This document shows positions 1 to 7,843 of a DNA stretch of 64,000 bases, in pieces (position 1 is the first letter of the stretch; the number at the start of each line of letters is the position of its first letter). The notes beneath the pieces are model-generated. The model saw only the letters and a program-made list of their open reading frames with translations, had not been told where the DNA came from and made no database searches. The stretch lies in assembly GCA_001725355.1 (NCBI GenBank), contig MEGD01000008.1, positions 1-64,000 of the forward strand, given 5' to 3'. A program made the position numbers and the translations under genes. This DNA comes from Novosphingobium sp. SCN 66-18 (GTDB lineage: Bacteria > Pseudomonadota > Alphaproteobacteria > Sphingomonadales > Sphingomonadaceae).

Positions 1-1
1 C

Positions 2-2830
2 ATCGTCACAGCGCAGCGTCAGTCGGAACGCCTGCAGGACGTTCCGATCGCGGTGAGCGCGTTTACGCCAGAGGCGCTGGACAAGCAGCAGATCAAGAAC
101 ACCAGCGATCTGCAATTGTCGCTGCCCAACATCACCTTCACCAAGACGAACTTCACGTCGTCCAGCTTCACGATCCGCGGCATCGGCGACCTTTGCGTGG
201 GCGTGACGTGCGACCAGGCCACCGCCATCCACCTCAATGACTCGCCGCTTTTCCAGACCCGTCTCTTCGAAGGCGAATTCTACGATCTTGCGCAGATCCA
301 GGTTCTGCGCGGCCCGCAAGGCACGCTGTTCGGTCGCAACGCCACCTCGGGCGTGGTCGATCTGATCACGGCCAAGCCCGATCTCAGCAAGTTCGGCGCT
401 TCGGGCGAAGCGGAATACGGCAACTACAACTCGATCAAGGTGAAGGGGATGCTGAATGCGCCCCTGACCGATACGCTTGGCGTCCGCCTTGCCGGGTTCT
501 ACCTCAACCGCGACGGCTACACGCTGAATCTCGCCAACGGCAAGCATTACGACGATCGCAACATGTATGGCTTGCGCGCCTCGGTGCGCTGGGAGCCGAC
601 GTCCGGCACGACGATCGACCTGATGGCGCAGTATTTCCGCGAAAAAGACCATCGCATGCGCATCCAGAAGCAGCTGTGCCAGCGCGATCCGACCGGAATC
701 ATCGGCTGCCTCAACGCCACGCAGGGCTATGGTGTCACCAACGGCAACAGCACGCTGGCTTCGGTCCTGACGTCCAAGCAGTTCTTCGCGATCCGCGGCC
801 TGCCAACCGCCTTCGCGCTGGGCGATCTCTATGGCCCCGATAGCTATTCGGGCGTGGTCAATCCCGCCGATCCGCGCGTGATCAACACGGATACCGATCC
901 GAACTACTTCACCGACGAATGGATCGTCGTGGGCTCCCTGGATCAGGATCTCGGCAAGGGCCTCAGCCTGAAGCTGACCGGCAATTTTGAAAGCGTCCGG
1001 GTCGATTCGAGCCAGGACTACACCAACTCGATCCAGAGCCGCGCCTTGATCCAGCCGACGCTGAACACGTTGGCGGCGGCCGCCTCCGGCGCGTTGGGCG
1101 CGGGCCTTGCCACCTATCTCAAGCCGGTGGCCGACGCGCTGATGCCGAACGGCCCGACCGGCGTGATCTGCACCTCGCTGCCGGAAGAGACGGGGACGGG
1201 CGTTTACGGCGGGCACAAGTCCTGCGCCATGTCGCCGCAGGACTTCGACCGTTCGGTCCAGTACAACAAGAGCTGGTCGGCGGAAGCGATCCTCAGCTCG
1301 AAGTGGGACGGCAAGTTCAACTTCCTGCTGGGCGGCATCTACAGCAAGCTGACGATGTCCGAAAACAGCTATTACGTGAACTCGTTCGGGCTTGACTATT
1401 TCGCCGGCGTGGGCGGTGCGTTCACGGCGCTGGGTTCGGCCCTGCCACCCGCCTATCTGGCGACGCCGTTCTACCGGAACAATTCGGACTACCTGAAGGT
1501 TTCCAGCTACGGCATTTTCGGCGAAGCGTACTACAAGTTCGACGACCGCATCAAACTGACGCTCGGTCTGCGCTACAACCACGATCAGAAGGACATCATC
1601 GCTCGCACGACGGTGTTCAACTGGCTCGTGCCGAACGGTTCGACCAACGCTTACACGTCGCCCTATTTCGGGTCGTATGACGCGGACGCCAACCTTGCGG
1701 GCAACCAGCCCTTCCAGGTTCGCAATGCCAAGTTCAACGAACTGACCGGGCGCGCGGTTCTGGACTTCCAGATCACGCCGGACAATCGGATCTATCTGTC
1801 CTATTCGCGCGGCTACAAGTCGGGCGGCATCAATCCGCCGCTGTCGCCGATCTTCGCGGTGCCGGAAACGTTTTCTCCGGAATTCGTCAACGCCTTCGAA
1901 ATCGGATCGAAGAACCAGTTCGGCAAGCTGACGCTGAACCTCACCGGCTTCTACTACAAGTACAAGGATCTCCAGCTTTCGCGCATCGTCGCCCGCACGT
2001 CGGTCAACGACAACGTGAGCGCGAATATCTGGGGCCTGGAAGCCGAGGCGATCCTGCGGCCGACGCCGGGGCTGTCGGTGAACATCTCCGCCAGCTATCT
2101 CAATACGAAGGTTTCGGACGACAAGTATCTTGCCAACCCGCGTGACTTTGGCGGCGGCCGTTCCGATGCGGTCATCATCAAGGACATCACCAACGCGGCG
2201 AACTGCGCCGTCGGGGCCAACACCGCCGGAAATACCGCCGGGGTCAATGCCTTCGTCAACACGGTCAACACCCTTATCAACGCGGGCAGCATCCCCGGCG
2301 TTGCAGCGGGTGCCGGCTTGCGGCCCACGACCTCGTTCGGCGCGGGCAGCGGCATTGCCTCGACCGGTGCCTACAGCATCTGCGCGGCGTTGCAGGCGGT
2401 TGCTGCAACCAACGGTGCCGCGTTCGATCCGAAGGGCATCACCGTCTATACTTCGGGTATTCCGGTCAACATCAAGGGCAACAAGCTGCCCGGCGCGCCG
2501 GACTACAAGGTTGCGGCGGGCGTCCAGTACGAGATTCCGGCCGGCCGTCTTTCGATTACGCCGCGCTTCGACATCGTGCTGACGGGCACTTCGACCGGCA
2601 ATATCTTAAACGGTGCCGTCAACCGGATCCCGAGCTACACCCAGATCAACGCGCAGGTGCAGATCGATGGTCCGGATCGCCGCTGGTTCATTCGCGGTTT
2701 CGTCCAGAATCTGGGCAACTCGAACCCGATCACGGGTCTGTACGTGACGGACCAGTCTTCGGGCAACTTCACCAACATCTTCACGCTTGAACCGCGCCGT
2801 TATGGCGTGGCGGCCGGTTTCCGCTTCTGA
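2..2830 (+). CDS. TonB-dependent outer-membrane receptor, 5' end cut by window
   Basis: Outer-membrane beta-barrel receptor that would import a scarce ligand using TonB energy. The reading frame is open from base 2, where it already reads as the start of a plug domain (IVTAQRQSERLQDVPIAVSAF), so the signal peptide and true start lie outside the window. The plug continues with IRGIG and the diagnostic LRGPQGTLFGRNATSGVVD. A long barrel follows with repeated aromatic-rich strands and ends in the typical C-terminal phenylalanine (AAGFRF). About 942 residues are visible, large even for the sphingomonad FecA/CirA-like group. A strong terminator hairpin follows 25 bases after the stop. The following DUF2946 and PepSY genes suggest a metal or metal-chelate ligand, but the ligand cannot be read from the sequence. 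Confidence 0.95.
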   Translation: MVTAQRQSERLQDVPIAVSAFTPEALDKQQIKNTSDLQLSLPNITFTKTNFTSSSFTIRGIGDLCVGVTCDQATAIHLNDSPLFQTRLFEGEFYDLAQIQVLRGPQGTLFGRNATSGVVDLITAKPDLSKFGASGEAEYGNYNSIKVKGMLNAPLTDTLGVRLAGFYLNRDGYTLNLANGKHYDDRNMYGLRASVRWEPTSGTTIDLMAQYFREKDHRMRIQKQLCQRDPTGIIGCLNATQGYGVTNGNSTLASVLTSKQFFAIRGLPTAFALGDLYGPDSYSGVVNPADPRVINTDTDPNYFTDEWIVVGSLDQDLGKGLSLKLTGNFESVRVDSSQDYTNSIQSRALIQPTLNTLAAAASGALGAGLATYLKPVADALMPNGPTGVICTSLPEETGTGVYGGHKSCAMSPQDFDRSVQYNKSWSAEAILSSKWDGKFNFLLGGIYSKLTMSENSYYVNSFGLDYFAGVGGAFTALGSALPPAYLATPFYRNNSDYLKVSSYGIFGEAYYKFDDRIKLTLGLRYNHDQKDIIARTTVFNWLVPNGSTNAYTSPYFGSYDADANLAGNQPFQVRNAKFNELTGRAVLDFQITPDNRIYLSYSRGYKSGGINPPLSPIFAVPETFSPEFVNAFEIGSKNQFGKLTLNLTGFYYKYKDLQLSRIVARTSVNDNVSANIWGLEAEAILRPTPGLSVNISASYLNTKVSDDKYLANPRDFGGGRSDAVIIKDITNAANCAVGANTAGNTAGVNAFVNTVNTLINAGSIPGVAAGAGLRPTTSFGAGSGIASTGAYSICAALQAVAATNGAAFDPKGITVYTSGIPVNIKGNKLPGAPDYKVAAGVQYEIPAGRLSITPRFDIVLTGTSTGNILNGAVNRIPSYTQINAQVQIDGPDRRWFIRGFVQNLGNSNPITGLYVTDQSSGNFTNIFTLEPRRYGVAAGFRF

Positions 2831-2854
2831 TCGGGGAGGAAAGCGGAAAGCTGG

Positions 2855-2890
2855 AAGGCGCCGGGGGCATGCTCCCGGCGCCTTTTCCTT
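2855..2890 (+). terminator. Rho-independent terminator of the TonB receptor gene
   Basis: A 15-bp stem (AAGGCGCCGGG at 2855-2865 pairs with CCCGGCGCCTT at 2874-2884, extended by a G-U pair inward) is followed by a T-rich tract, TTTTCCTT. It lies 25 bases after the receptor stop codon. Confidence 0.8.
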
Positions 2891-2978
2891 GGGTTGGACA
2901 ATTTGTCCCGCCTCGCGTCCAGGCGTCCATCGGCTTGGCGCGTGACAGGAGGCAGCGGCCGCGGTAAGCGAACCGGCG

Positions 2979-3383
2979 ATGGGGGAACTGCGCGCCTTCT
3001 TGATCGGACATCGTCGGCTGGCGGCGATCGTCGTCGCGTTCGCGCTGCTGATGAAGGCGCTGTTGCCCGCCGGCTATATGGTGGGGCAGGGGCAGGGGCA
3101 GAAAGTCCTGACTCTCCTCGTCTGTGCCGATGCTTCGGGCGATCCTCTCGCTCGTCAGGTTTCCCTGCCGGCGTCCGGCCAGAAGGATGGCAATCCGTCC
3201 TCGCACGATGTCTGCCCGTTCGCCGGGCATGCCTTCGCGGCGCTGGGTGGGGCGGACCCGATCCAGATCGCGCTGGCGATGCTGTTCGTGCTGGCGCTGG
3301 GATTCGCGCCGGTTCCCGTGCCGCGCCTTGCGCGTGCGCGCCATGTTTTGCCGCTGCCCTGCGGCCCTCCGGCCTGCGCCTGA
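2979..3383 (+). CDS. DUF2946-family small membrane/periplasmic protein
   Basis: A 134-residue protein of unknown biochemical role. It starts MGELRAFLIGHRRLAA, with a first hydrophobic segment at about residues 14-32 that runs into LLPAGYM. A second hydrophobic segment at about 94-110 (IQIALAMLFVLALGF) follows a CPFAGHA motif. The arginine-rich start, the Leu-Leu-Pro-Ala-Gly-Tyr turn and the C-P-F cysteine match my memory of DUF2946 proteins, which often sit beside TonB receptors and PepSY proteins in metal-acquisition loci. Cysteines and histidines around CPFAGHAF could bind metal, which is inference. The position directly after a TonB receptor and upstream of the His/Met-rich PepSY gene supports a metal-related job. 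Confidence 0.65.
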   Translation: MGELRAFLIGHRRLAAIVVAFALLMKALLPAGYMVGQGQGQKVLTLLVCADASGDPLARQVSLPASGQKDGNPSSHDVCPFAGHAFAALGGADPIQIALAMLFVLALGFAPVPVPRLARARHVLPLPCGPPACA

Positions 3384-3438
3384 CAGACTGAACCATCCTG
3401 TCGGATCGGCCGGGCGGCGCGAATGATGCGCCCCCGGT

Positions 3439-3957
3439 ATGCCGGAGTACCCTTCGATGTATGAAATACTCGACCGTCCGCGGGGACGGTCCGACGCGCG
3501 CGACAAAGGCGCGATCATCGTCCGCATGCGCGAGAATCGTTCAGCCCTCTCCAATGAGGCGCGCTCCGCCTTCGCCGCACTGGCGTTCCTGTTGCTGGTG
3601 CTGTCGATCGTGCCCTTCATCCATGGCTACTGGCTGGTCCCGGCCTTCTCGCTGGCCGCCGTCGCCGCACTGACTTTCGCGCTGGAGCGGCACCAGAAGC
3701 GGGCCGCACCGGCGGAAACGCTGGAAGTCGGCCCCGGACGCCTGCGTCATGCCGACAGCCGTGGCCGGGTTACGGAATGCGAAGGCCCCTGGCTGTCGTT
3801 CATGGTCGAAGCGCCGACACCTTCCGCCCTGCGCCTGCTGGTGCGCACCGCGGCCGATGTGGTCGAGATCGGCCGCTGCCTCAGCCTCGACGAACGGCGC
3901 GCGGTGGCGCCCGTCATCGCGGCGGCGCTGGACGCGGCAACGGAGGGCAGGCGATGA
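3439..3957 (+). CDS. DUF2244-family integral membrane protein
   Basis: A 172-residue protein with two adjacent membrane helices (about residues 43-60 and 65-80, around ALAFLLLVLSIVPF and WLVPAFSLAAVAALTF). A soluble C-terminal domain of beta character follows. The segment RENRSALSNEA before the first helix is the conserved N-x-S-L type entry of the DUF2244 family, whose function is not established. Other in-frame ATG codons lie downstream of 3439 (for example before RENRSAL), so the N-terminal 20-30 residues are uncertain. Its stop overlaps the start of the next gene by four bases (ATGA), so the two are translationally coupled. Confidence 0.7.
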   Translation: MPEYPSMYEILDRPRGRSDARDKGAIIVRMRENRSALSNEARSAFAALAFLLLVLSIVPFIHGYWLVPAFSLAAVAALTFALERHQKRAAPAETLEVGPGRLRHADSRGRVTECEGPWLSFMVEAPTPSALRLLVRTAADVVEIGRCLSLDERRAVAPVIAAALDAATEGRR

Positions 3958-4169
3958 GCGGCCTCTTCACGCTTTCGCCCGCGCGCGCCGCGCACCTGCG
4001 CCGGATTCGCCGCCGGACATGGGTCGCCGTGGCCCTGTGCTTCGCCGCGCGCGCGCTGGCCGCCGTGCCGGGGCTGCTGCTGCCGGGCGCGGCATCCGCG
4101 CTGGGAGAAACGGACATTGTGTGCGTTTCGCCTGATTGCGGCGTTGCGCTGTCGCGGGGCGGACAGTGA
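3954..4169 (+). CDS. small hypothetical membrane-associated protein (71 aa)
   Basis: Starts at an ATG overlapping the DUF2244 stop codon (ATGA at 3954-3957), which argues that it is a real translated gene. The 71-residue product has an arginine-rich N-terminus (HLRRIRRRTW), one hydrophobic segment (VAVALCFAARALAAVPGLL) and a two-cysteine tail (IVCVSPDCGVAL). I do not recognise a family. The positive-inside arginines predict a single-pass protein with its cysteine pair in the periplasm. The next gene starts 43 bases downstream, consistent with one operon. Confidence 0.5.
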   Translation: MSGLFTLSPARAAHLRRIRRRTWVAVALCFAARALAAVPGLLLPGAASALGETDIVCVSPDCGVALSRGGQ

Positions 4170-4212
4170 TGGCCCTTACCGGATCATCAACCACCACCAC
4201 GGATTGCCTCTC

Positions 4213-5601
4213 ATGATCCAAAGGTCCGCCCTCTACCGCACGATCTGGCGCTGGCATTTCTACGCCGGCCTGTTCGTGGTGCCGATGGTCCTCGTGCTTG
4301 CGCTGTCGGGATCGCTCTATCTGTTCAAGCCGCAGATCGAGCGGTGGGAAGAACGGGCTTTCCGCTCCCTGCCTGTTGCGGAAACCGTTTCGCCCGACGC
4401 GCAGGGTGAAGCCGCGCTGTCCGCCTTCCCGGGCGCGCGGCTTCATTCCTATCGCCTGCCCGAACGCGAAGGCGATGCCGCGCTGGTCCATATCGCCTTG
4501 CCGGGAGGGAAAGGGATGCGCGACGTGTTCGTTTCCCCGCAGGGCAAGGTGCTGGGCAGCCTTGATCCGGACAAGCGGATCATCGCGATCGATCGCGCGG
4601 TGCACGGGCAGTTGCTGCTGGGCAAGCGCGGAAGCTGGATCGTCGAACTGGTAGCAAGCTGGGGCATCGTGATGATCCTGACCGGGCTTTACCTGTGGTG
4701 GCCGCGTGGACGGGGTGCGGCGGGCGTGATCTACCCGCGCCTGACCCGCGGGCCGCAGGCCTTCTGGCGTGATCTTCATGCTGTGACGGGGTTCTGGGTC
4801 TCGGGACTGGCGCTGGTGCTGCTGGTGACCGGGCTGCCGTGGGCCTCGGTCTGGGGCAGCGCGTTCAAGGCCGTGCGCGCCGAGATGGGCTGGGTCAAGG
4901 GCAAGCAGGACTGGACGATCGGCGGGCGCGCCGCCGATGCCGATGATCACGCCGGGCACGATCATGCCGCGATGATGGCGGGGGCCGGGTCCATGCACGC
5001 CATGCCGGGCATGGCGCACGATCATGCCGGCGGGCCGACGCCGGTTTCGCTGACCGAGATCGTGGCGGAAGCCCGGTCGCGTCACATGGCCTGGCCCGTG
5101 ATCGTTTCCCCGCCCGGTGCGCCGGGGGCGTTCGGCGCCAAGCCGTCATCGGCATGGACCGTGAAGGCGGACACGCAGAACCGCCTGCTGGGCGAAACCT
5201 ACACCTTCGATGCGCGCACCGGCGCGCCGCTTTCGCACGAGACTTTTGCCGACAAGCACCCGATCGACCGCGTCGTGGGCTACGGCATCTCATGGCACGA
5301 AGGCGCGCTGTTCGGCTGGGTGAACCAGGTGATCGGGGTGATGACCGCGCTGATGCTGGTCATGCTTGCGGTCAGCGGCTTCGTGCTGTGGTGGCGGCGC
5401 AAGCCCGGTGGCGTGCTGGGCGCGCCGCCGCTGCCGGCGGTGCCCGCGCGCAAGCGGGGCATGGCCGCGATCGCGCTGGTGCTGGCCGCGTTCCTGCCGC
5501 TGCTGGCGCTGTCTATGGCGGCCATGCTGGTGATCGAGCGGCTGGTGCTGGTGCGGATCGCGCCCGCCGCGCGCTGGCTGGGTCTGGTGCGCGCGGTTTA
5601 G
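4213..5601 (+). CDS. PepSY-associated TM-helix protein with His/Met-rich loop
   Basis: A 462-residue inner-membrane protein of the PepSY_TM (PiuB/iron-uptake, ferric-reductase-like) family. The N-terminus (YRTIWRWHFYAGLFVVPMV) has the conserved W-x-x-H-F-x-A-G family entry. Further helices lie near residues 145-165, 190-215, 370-390 and 415-440, and a second conserved histidine motif (FWRDLHAVTGFW) probably ligates heme. Family members help ferric or cupric reduction and siderophore-linked uptake in the inner membrane. Residues 246-271, in the periplasmic loop, carry an insertion with seven histidines and five methionines (HAGHDHAAMM, SMHAMPGMAHDH), a composition typical of copper binding. 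The ATG at 4213 puts the family motif at the N-terminus. Its TAG stop overlaps the stop of the convergent acylase gene. Confidence 0.85.
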   Translation: MIQRSALYRTIWRWHFYAGLFVVPMVLVLALSGSLYLFKPQIERWEERAFRSLPVAETVSPDAQGEAALSAFPGARLHSYRLPEREGDAALVHIALPGGKGMRDVFVSPQGKVLGSLDPDKRIIAIDRAVHGQLLLGKRGSWIVELVASWGIVMILTGLYLWWPRGRGAAGVIYPRLTRGPQAFWRDLHAVTGFWVSGLALVLLVTGLPWASVWGSAFKAVRAEMGWVKGKQDWTIGGRAADADDHAGHDHAAMMAGAGSMHAMPGMAHDHAGGPTPVSLTEIVAEARSRHMAWPVIVSPPGAPGAFGAKPSSAWTVKADTQNRLLGETYTFDARTGAPLSHETFADKHPIDRVVGYGISWHEGALFGWVNQVIGVMTALMLVMLAVSGFVLWWRRKPGGVLGAPPLPAVPARKRGMAAIALVLAAFLPLLALSMAAMLVIERLVLVRIAPAARWLGLVRAV

Positions 5602-7763
5602 CGCCGCACCAGTTCCTCCTTGGCGGTGACGTGGCCGGCCAGGTCTTCCGGGTAGAAGTACACCGGCCGCAGGTTGCCCGAAACGTAGCGGCTCACCTGA
5701 TCGGCGAAATGGGGCGAGGCGGGGTGGCCGCTTTCGCCCCCGGTGCTGACGGCCCTGGCCCTCACGCGCGGCCCGAATTCCACCACGGCGACGAAGCTGT
5801 TGCCGCGCGTGCCGTAGTAGCGCTTCGTGCCCGGATAGCGCTGCGCGCCGAACGCGGCGAGCGAGCCCCACTGCGCCGACGTGAAGGGCACCGGCGTGCT
5901 GGGCTTCGCATCGTCGAACGTCTGGCGGATCGCGCCGTCGTTGCGCTGGTAGCGGTTGATTTGGCCCCAGGGCACGCGCCAATCGCCGAAATCGGCCTTG
6001 AGCCGGGCGGTGGCTTCGTCCAGCGCGGCAAGGCGCTGCGCATCGGTGGCATGGTCTGCCATCCAGTCCCACACCGTGATGCCCGATCGCCTGGCCTCGT
6101 CCGCGCCCTTGGCCCAGAGCGCTTCGCCCCAGAATACCGCAAGGCTGGTCGCGGTGGAATCGAGCGCCCAGCGCTGGTCCCAGCCGCGCAGCAGCGCCAC
6201 CGGTTCCGCGCGCGCCGGATCGGGGGCCTTGTCGTGCGCGGCGATCAGGCCGGGCAGCAGGCGCGTGAACGCGGGCAGCCACGGATCGTAGGCGGCGGCG
6301 ATCAGGCGATCGGGCGTGAAATCGGAGCGGGCGGACAGGACCTTTTCGGCGTGGGCGCCGCGCGGGTTCTCGCCCACCTGATCCATGTAGCGGGGAAAGG
6401 CCTTCGCCTTCGGGCTGTCCGCCCCGGCAGCGGTCCACGGCCAGTTGTTGACGTTGAAAGCCCAGCCGTTCTTTGGGTTCACCGCTTGCGGCAGGTCGGC
6501 CAGCGCGTGCAGCCCCTTCCAGTCGGTCGCCGGATCGCTGCCGTCGACCGGCTTGCGGTAATCGAAGCGGTCATCGCGCACGGGCACGAACTGCGGATGG
6601 AGATAGGCGATCTCGCCCTTATCGTCGGCGAACAGCGTGTTGTTGGAGGAATTGGCCTTGCGCTCGGCCACTTGCAGGAAGCTCGCCAGATCGCGCGCCT
6701 TGGTGCGCAGGAAACTCTGTTCCAGCGCGGGCACGGGCTTGTTCATCAGCGCGAAGGCGATCCACTTGCCGTCCGCTTCGCGCACGATGGGGCCGTGGTG
6801 CGTGGCATAAGTGGTGAACGTGCGCGTGGCCATGGTGCCATCGGGTTTGCGGTAGGCGAGCGTGACCGGCTTCACCGTCACTTTGCGCAAGGCGCCGCCA
6901 TAGCGGTAGTAAAGGTCGCCATCGGGCGAGGGCGCGATCGTTTCGGCGAACTCGTCGACATTGTCGATGCCGCTGGAGGTGTGCATCCAGCCGGCGTGCG
7001 GGTTGAAGCCCTGGTAGATGAAGAACTGGCCCCAGGTGGCCGCGCCATAGACGTTCAGGCCTTCGCCGCTCGTCACCTGCTGTTCGGAGCGGAAGAAGAA
7101 GCTGGTGTGCGGATTGATCAGCAGCAGCGCGTGCCCGTCCTGCGTGTGGGATGGCGCGATCACCATGCCGTTGGAACCCTGCGGTTCGCGGAACTGCGTG
7201 CCGCGTTCCAGCGCGGTCATCGCGATGGCGCGCTTTTCATAGAACGCCTGCAACTGCGTCAGCGGCACGCTTTCGATGTCGCCGCCGATGCTGCCTTCGG
7301 TGAAACTGAGCGCCATCCACGGTTCGAACCGGGTCAGCACGCGCGGCTCCACCTCCGGATGGTCGGCCAGGAAGGCGTTGAGGCCGGCGGCCCAGGCGTC
7401 CATCAGCGCTTTCAGCCACGGCGGGCTGGCGGCGTAATCGGCCTTCAGCACCTCGGGATCGATGAACAGGCGCTGGCGCAGGTCCGACCACAGCGCGCTT
7501 TCGCCCTCGGCCTCGGCCAGCCGGCCCAGGTTGGTGAGGTAGTTGACCTCGATCCGGTTGAAGTCGTCCTCGGCCTGCGCATAGATCATGCCATAGACCG
7601 CGTCAGCATCGGTCTGGCCGGTGATGTGGGCAATGCCCCAGTCATCGCGCTGGATCACCACGTTGCGCGGTGCGTCGGCGGCGCTGGCCTGCGGCATTCC
7701 CGTGCAGAACAGGGCCAGTGCTGCCGCGGAACCCAAATACGCCCGGCCGATGGAACGCCGCAT
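5598..7763 (-). CDS. secreted penicillin/acyl-homoserine-lactone acylase family protein
   Basis: A 721-residue Ntn-hydrolase precursor of the penicillin-amidase (S45) family, which hydrolyses amide bonds of acylated small molecules such as beta-lactams or N-acyl-homoserine lactones. A signal peptide ends at about PQASAADAP. The alpha-subunit region starts with VVIQRDDWGIAHI. Ser197 in QGSNGMVIAP is the predicted nucleophile created when the precursor is cleaved into alpha and beta chains. The beta chain then has the family histidine/asparagine region (FFIYQGFNPHAGWMHTSSG and NSSNNTLFADDKGEIAY). Substrate is not predictable; the closest known type is the AHL/cyclic-lipopeptide acylase branch. 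ATG at 7763 is preceded by GAGGGACAAG. The gene stands alone and converges on the PepSY gene. Confidence 0.85.
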   Translation of the reverse strand: MRRSIGRAYLGSAAALALFCTGMPQASAADAPRNVVIQRDDWGIAHITGQTDADAVYGMIYAQAEDDFNRIEVNYLTNLGRLAEAEGESALWSDLRQRLFIDPEVLKADYAASPPWLKALMDAWAAGLNAFLADHPEVEPRVLTRFEPWMALSFTEGSIGGDIESVPLTQLQAFYEKRAIAMTALERGTQFREPQGSNGMVIAPSHTQDGHALLLINPHTSFFFRSEQQVTSGEGLNVYGAATWGQFFIYQGFNPHAGWMHTSSGIDNVDEFAETIAPSPDGDLYYRYGGALRKVTVKPVTLAYRKPDGTMATRTFTTYATHHGPIVREADGKWIAFALMNKPVPALEQSFLRTKARDLASFLQVAERKANSSNNTLFADDKGEIAYLHPQFVPVRDDRFDYRKPVDGSDPATDWKGLHALADLPQAVNPKNGWAFNVNNWPWTAAGADSPKAKAFPRYMDQVGENPRGAHAEKVLSARSDFTPDRLIAAAYDPWLPAFTRLLPGLIAAHDKAPDPARAEPVALLRGWDQRWALDSTATSLAVFWGEALWAKGADEARRSGITVWDWMADHATDAQRLAALDEATARLKADFGDWRVPWGQINRYQRNDGAIRQTFDDAKPSTPVPFTSAQWGSLAAFGAQRYPGTKRYYGTRGNSFVAVVEFGPRVRARAVSTGGESGHPASPHFADQVSRYVSGNLRPVYFYPEDLAGHVTAKEELVRR

Positions 7764-7843
7764 CTTGTCTTGTCCCTCTGGTGTCTTGAAGCCTGTTGGC
7801 TTCGTTGCACGCGCGGGGCCATACGCCAAGTGTGTAGTCCCGA

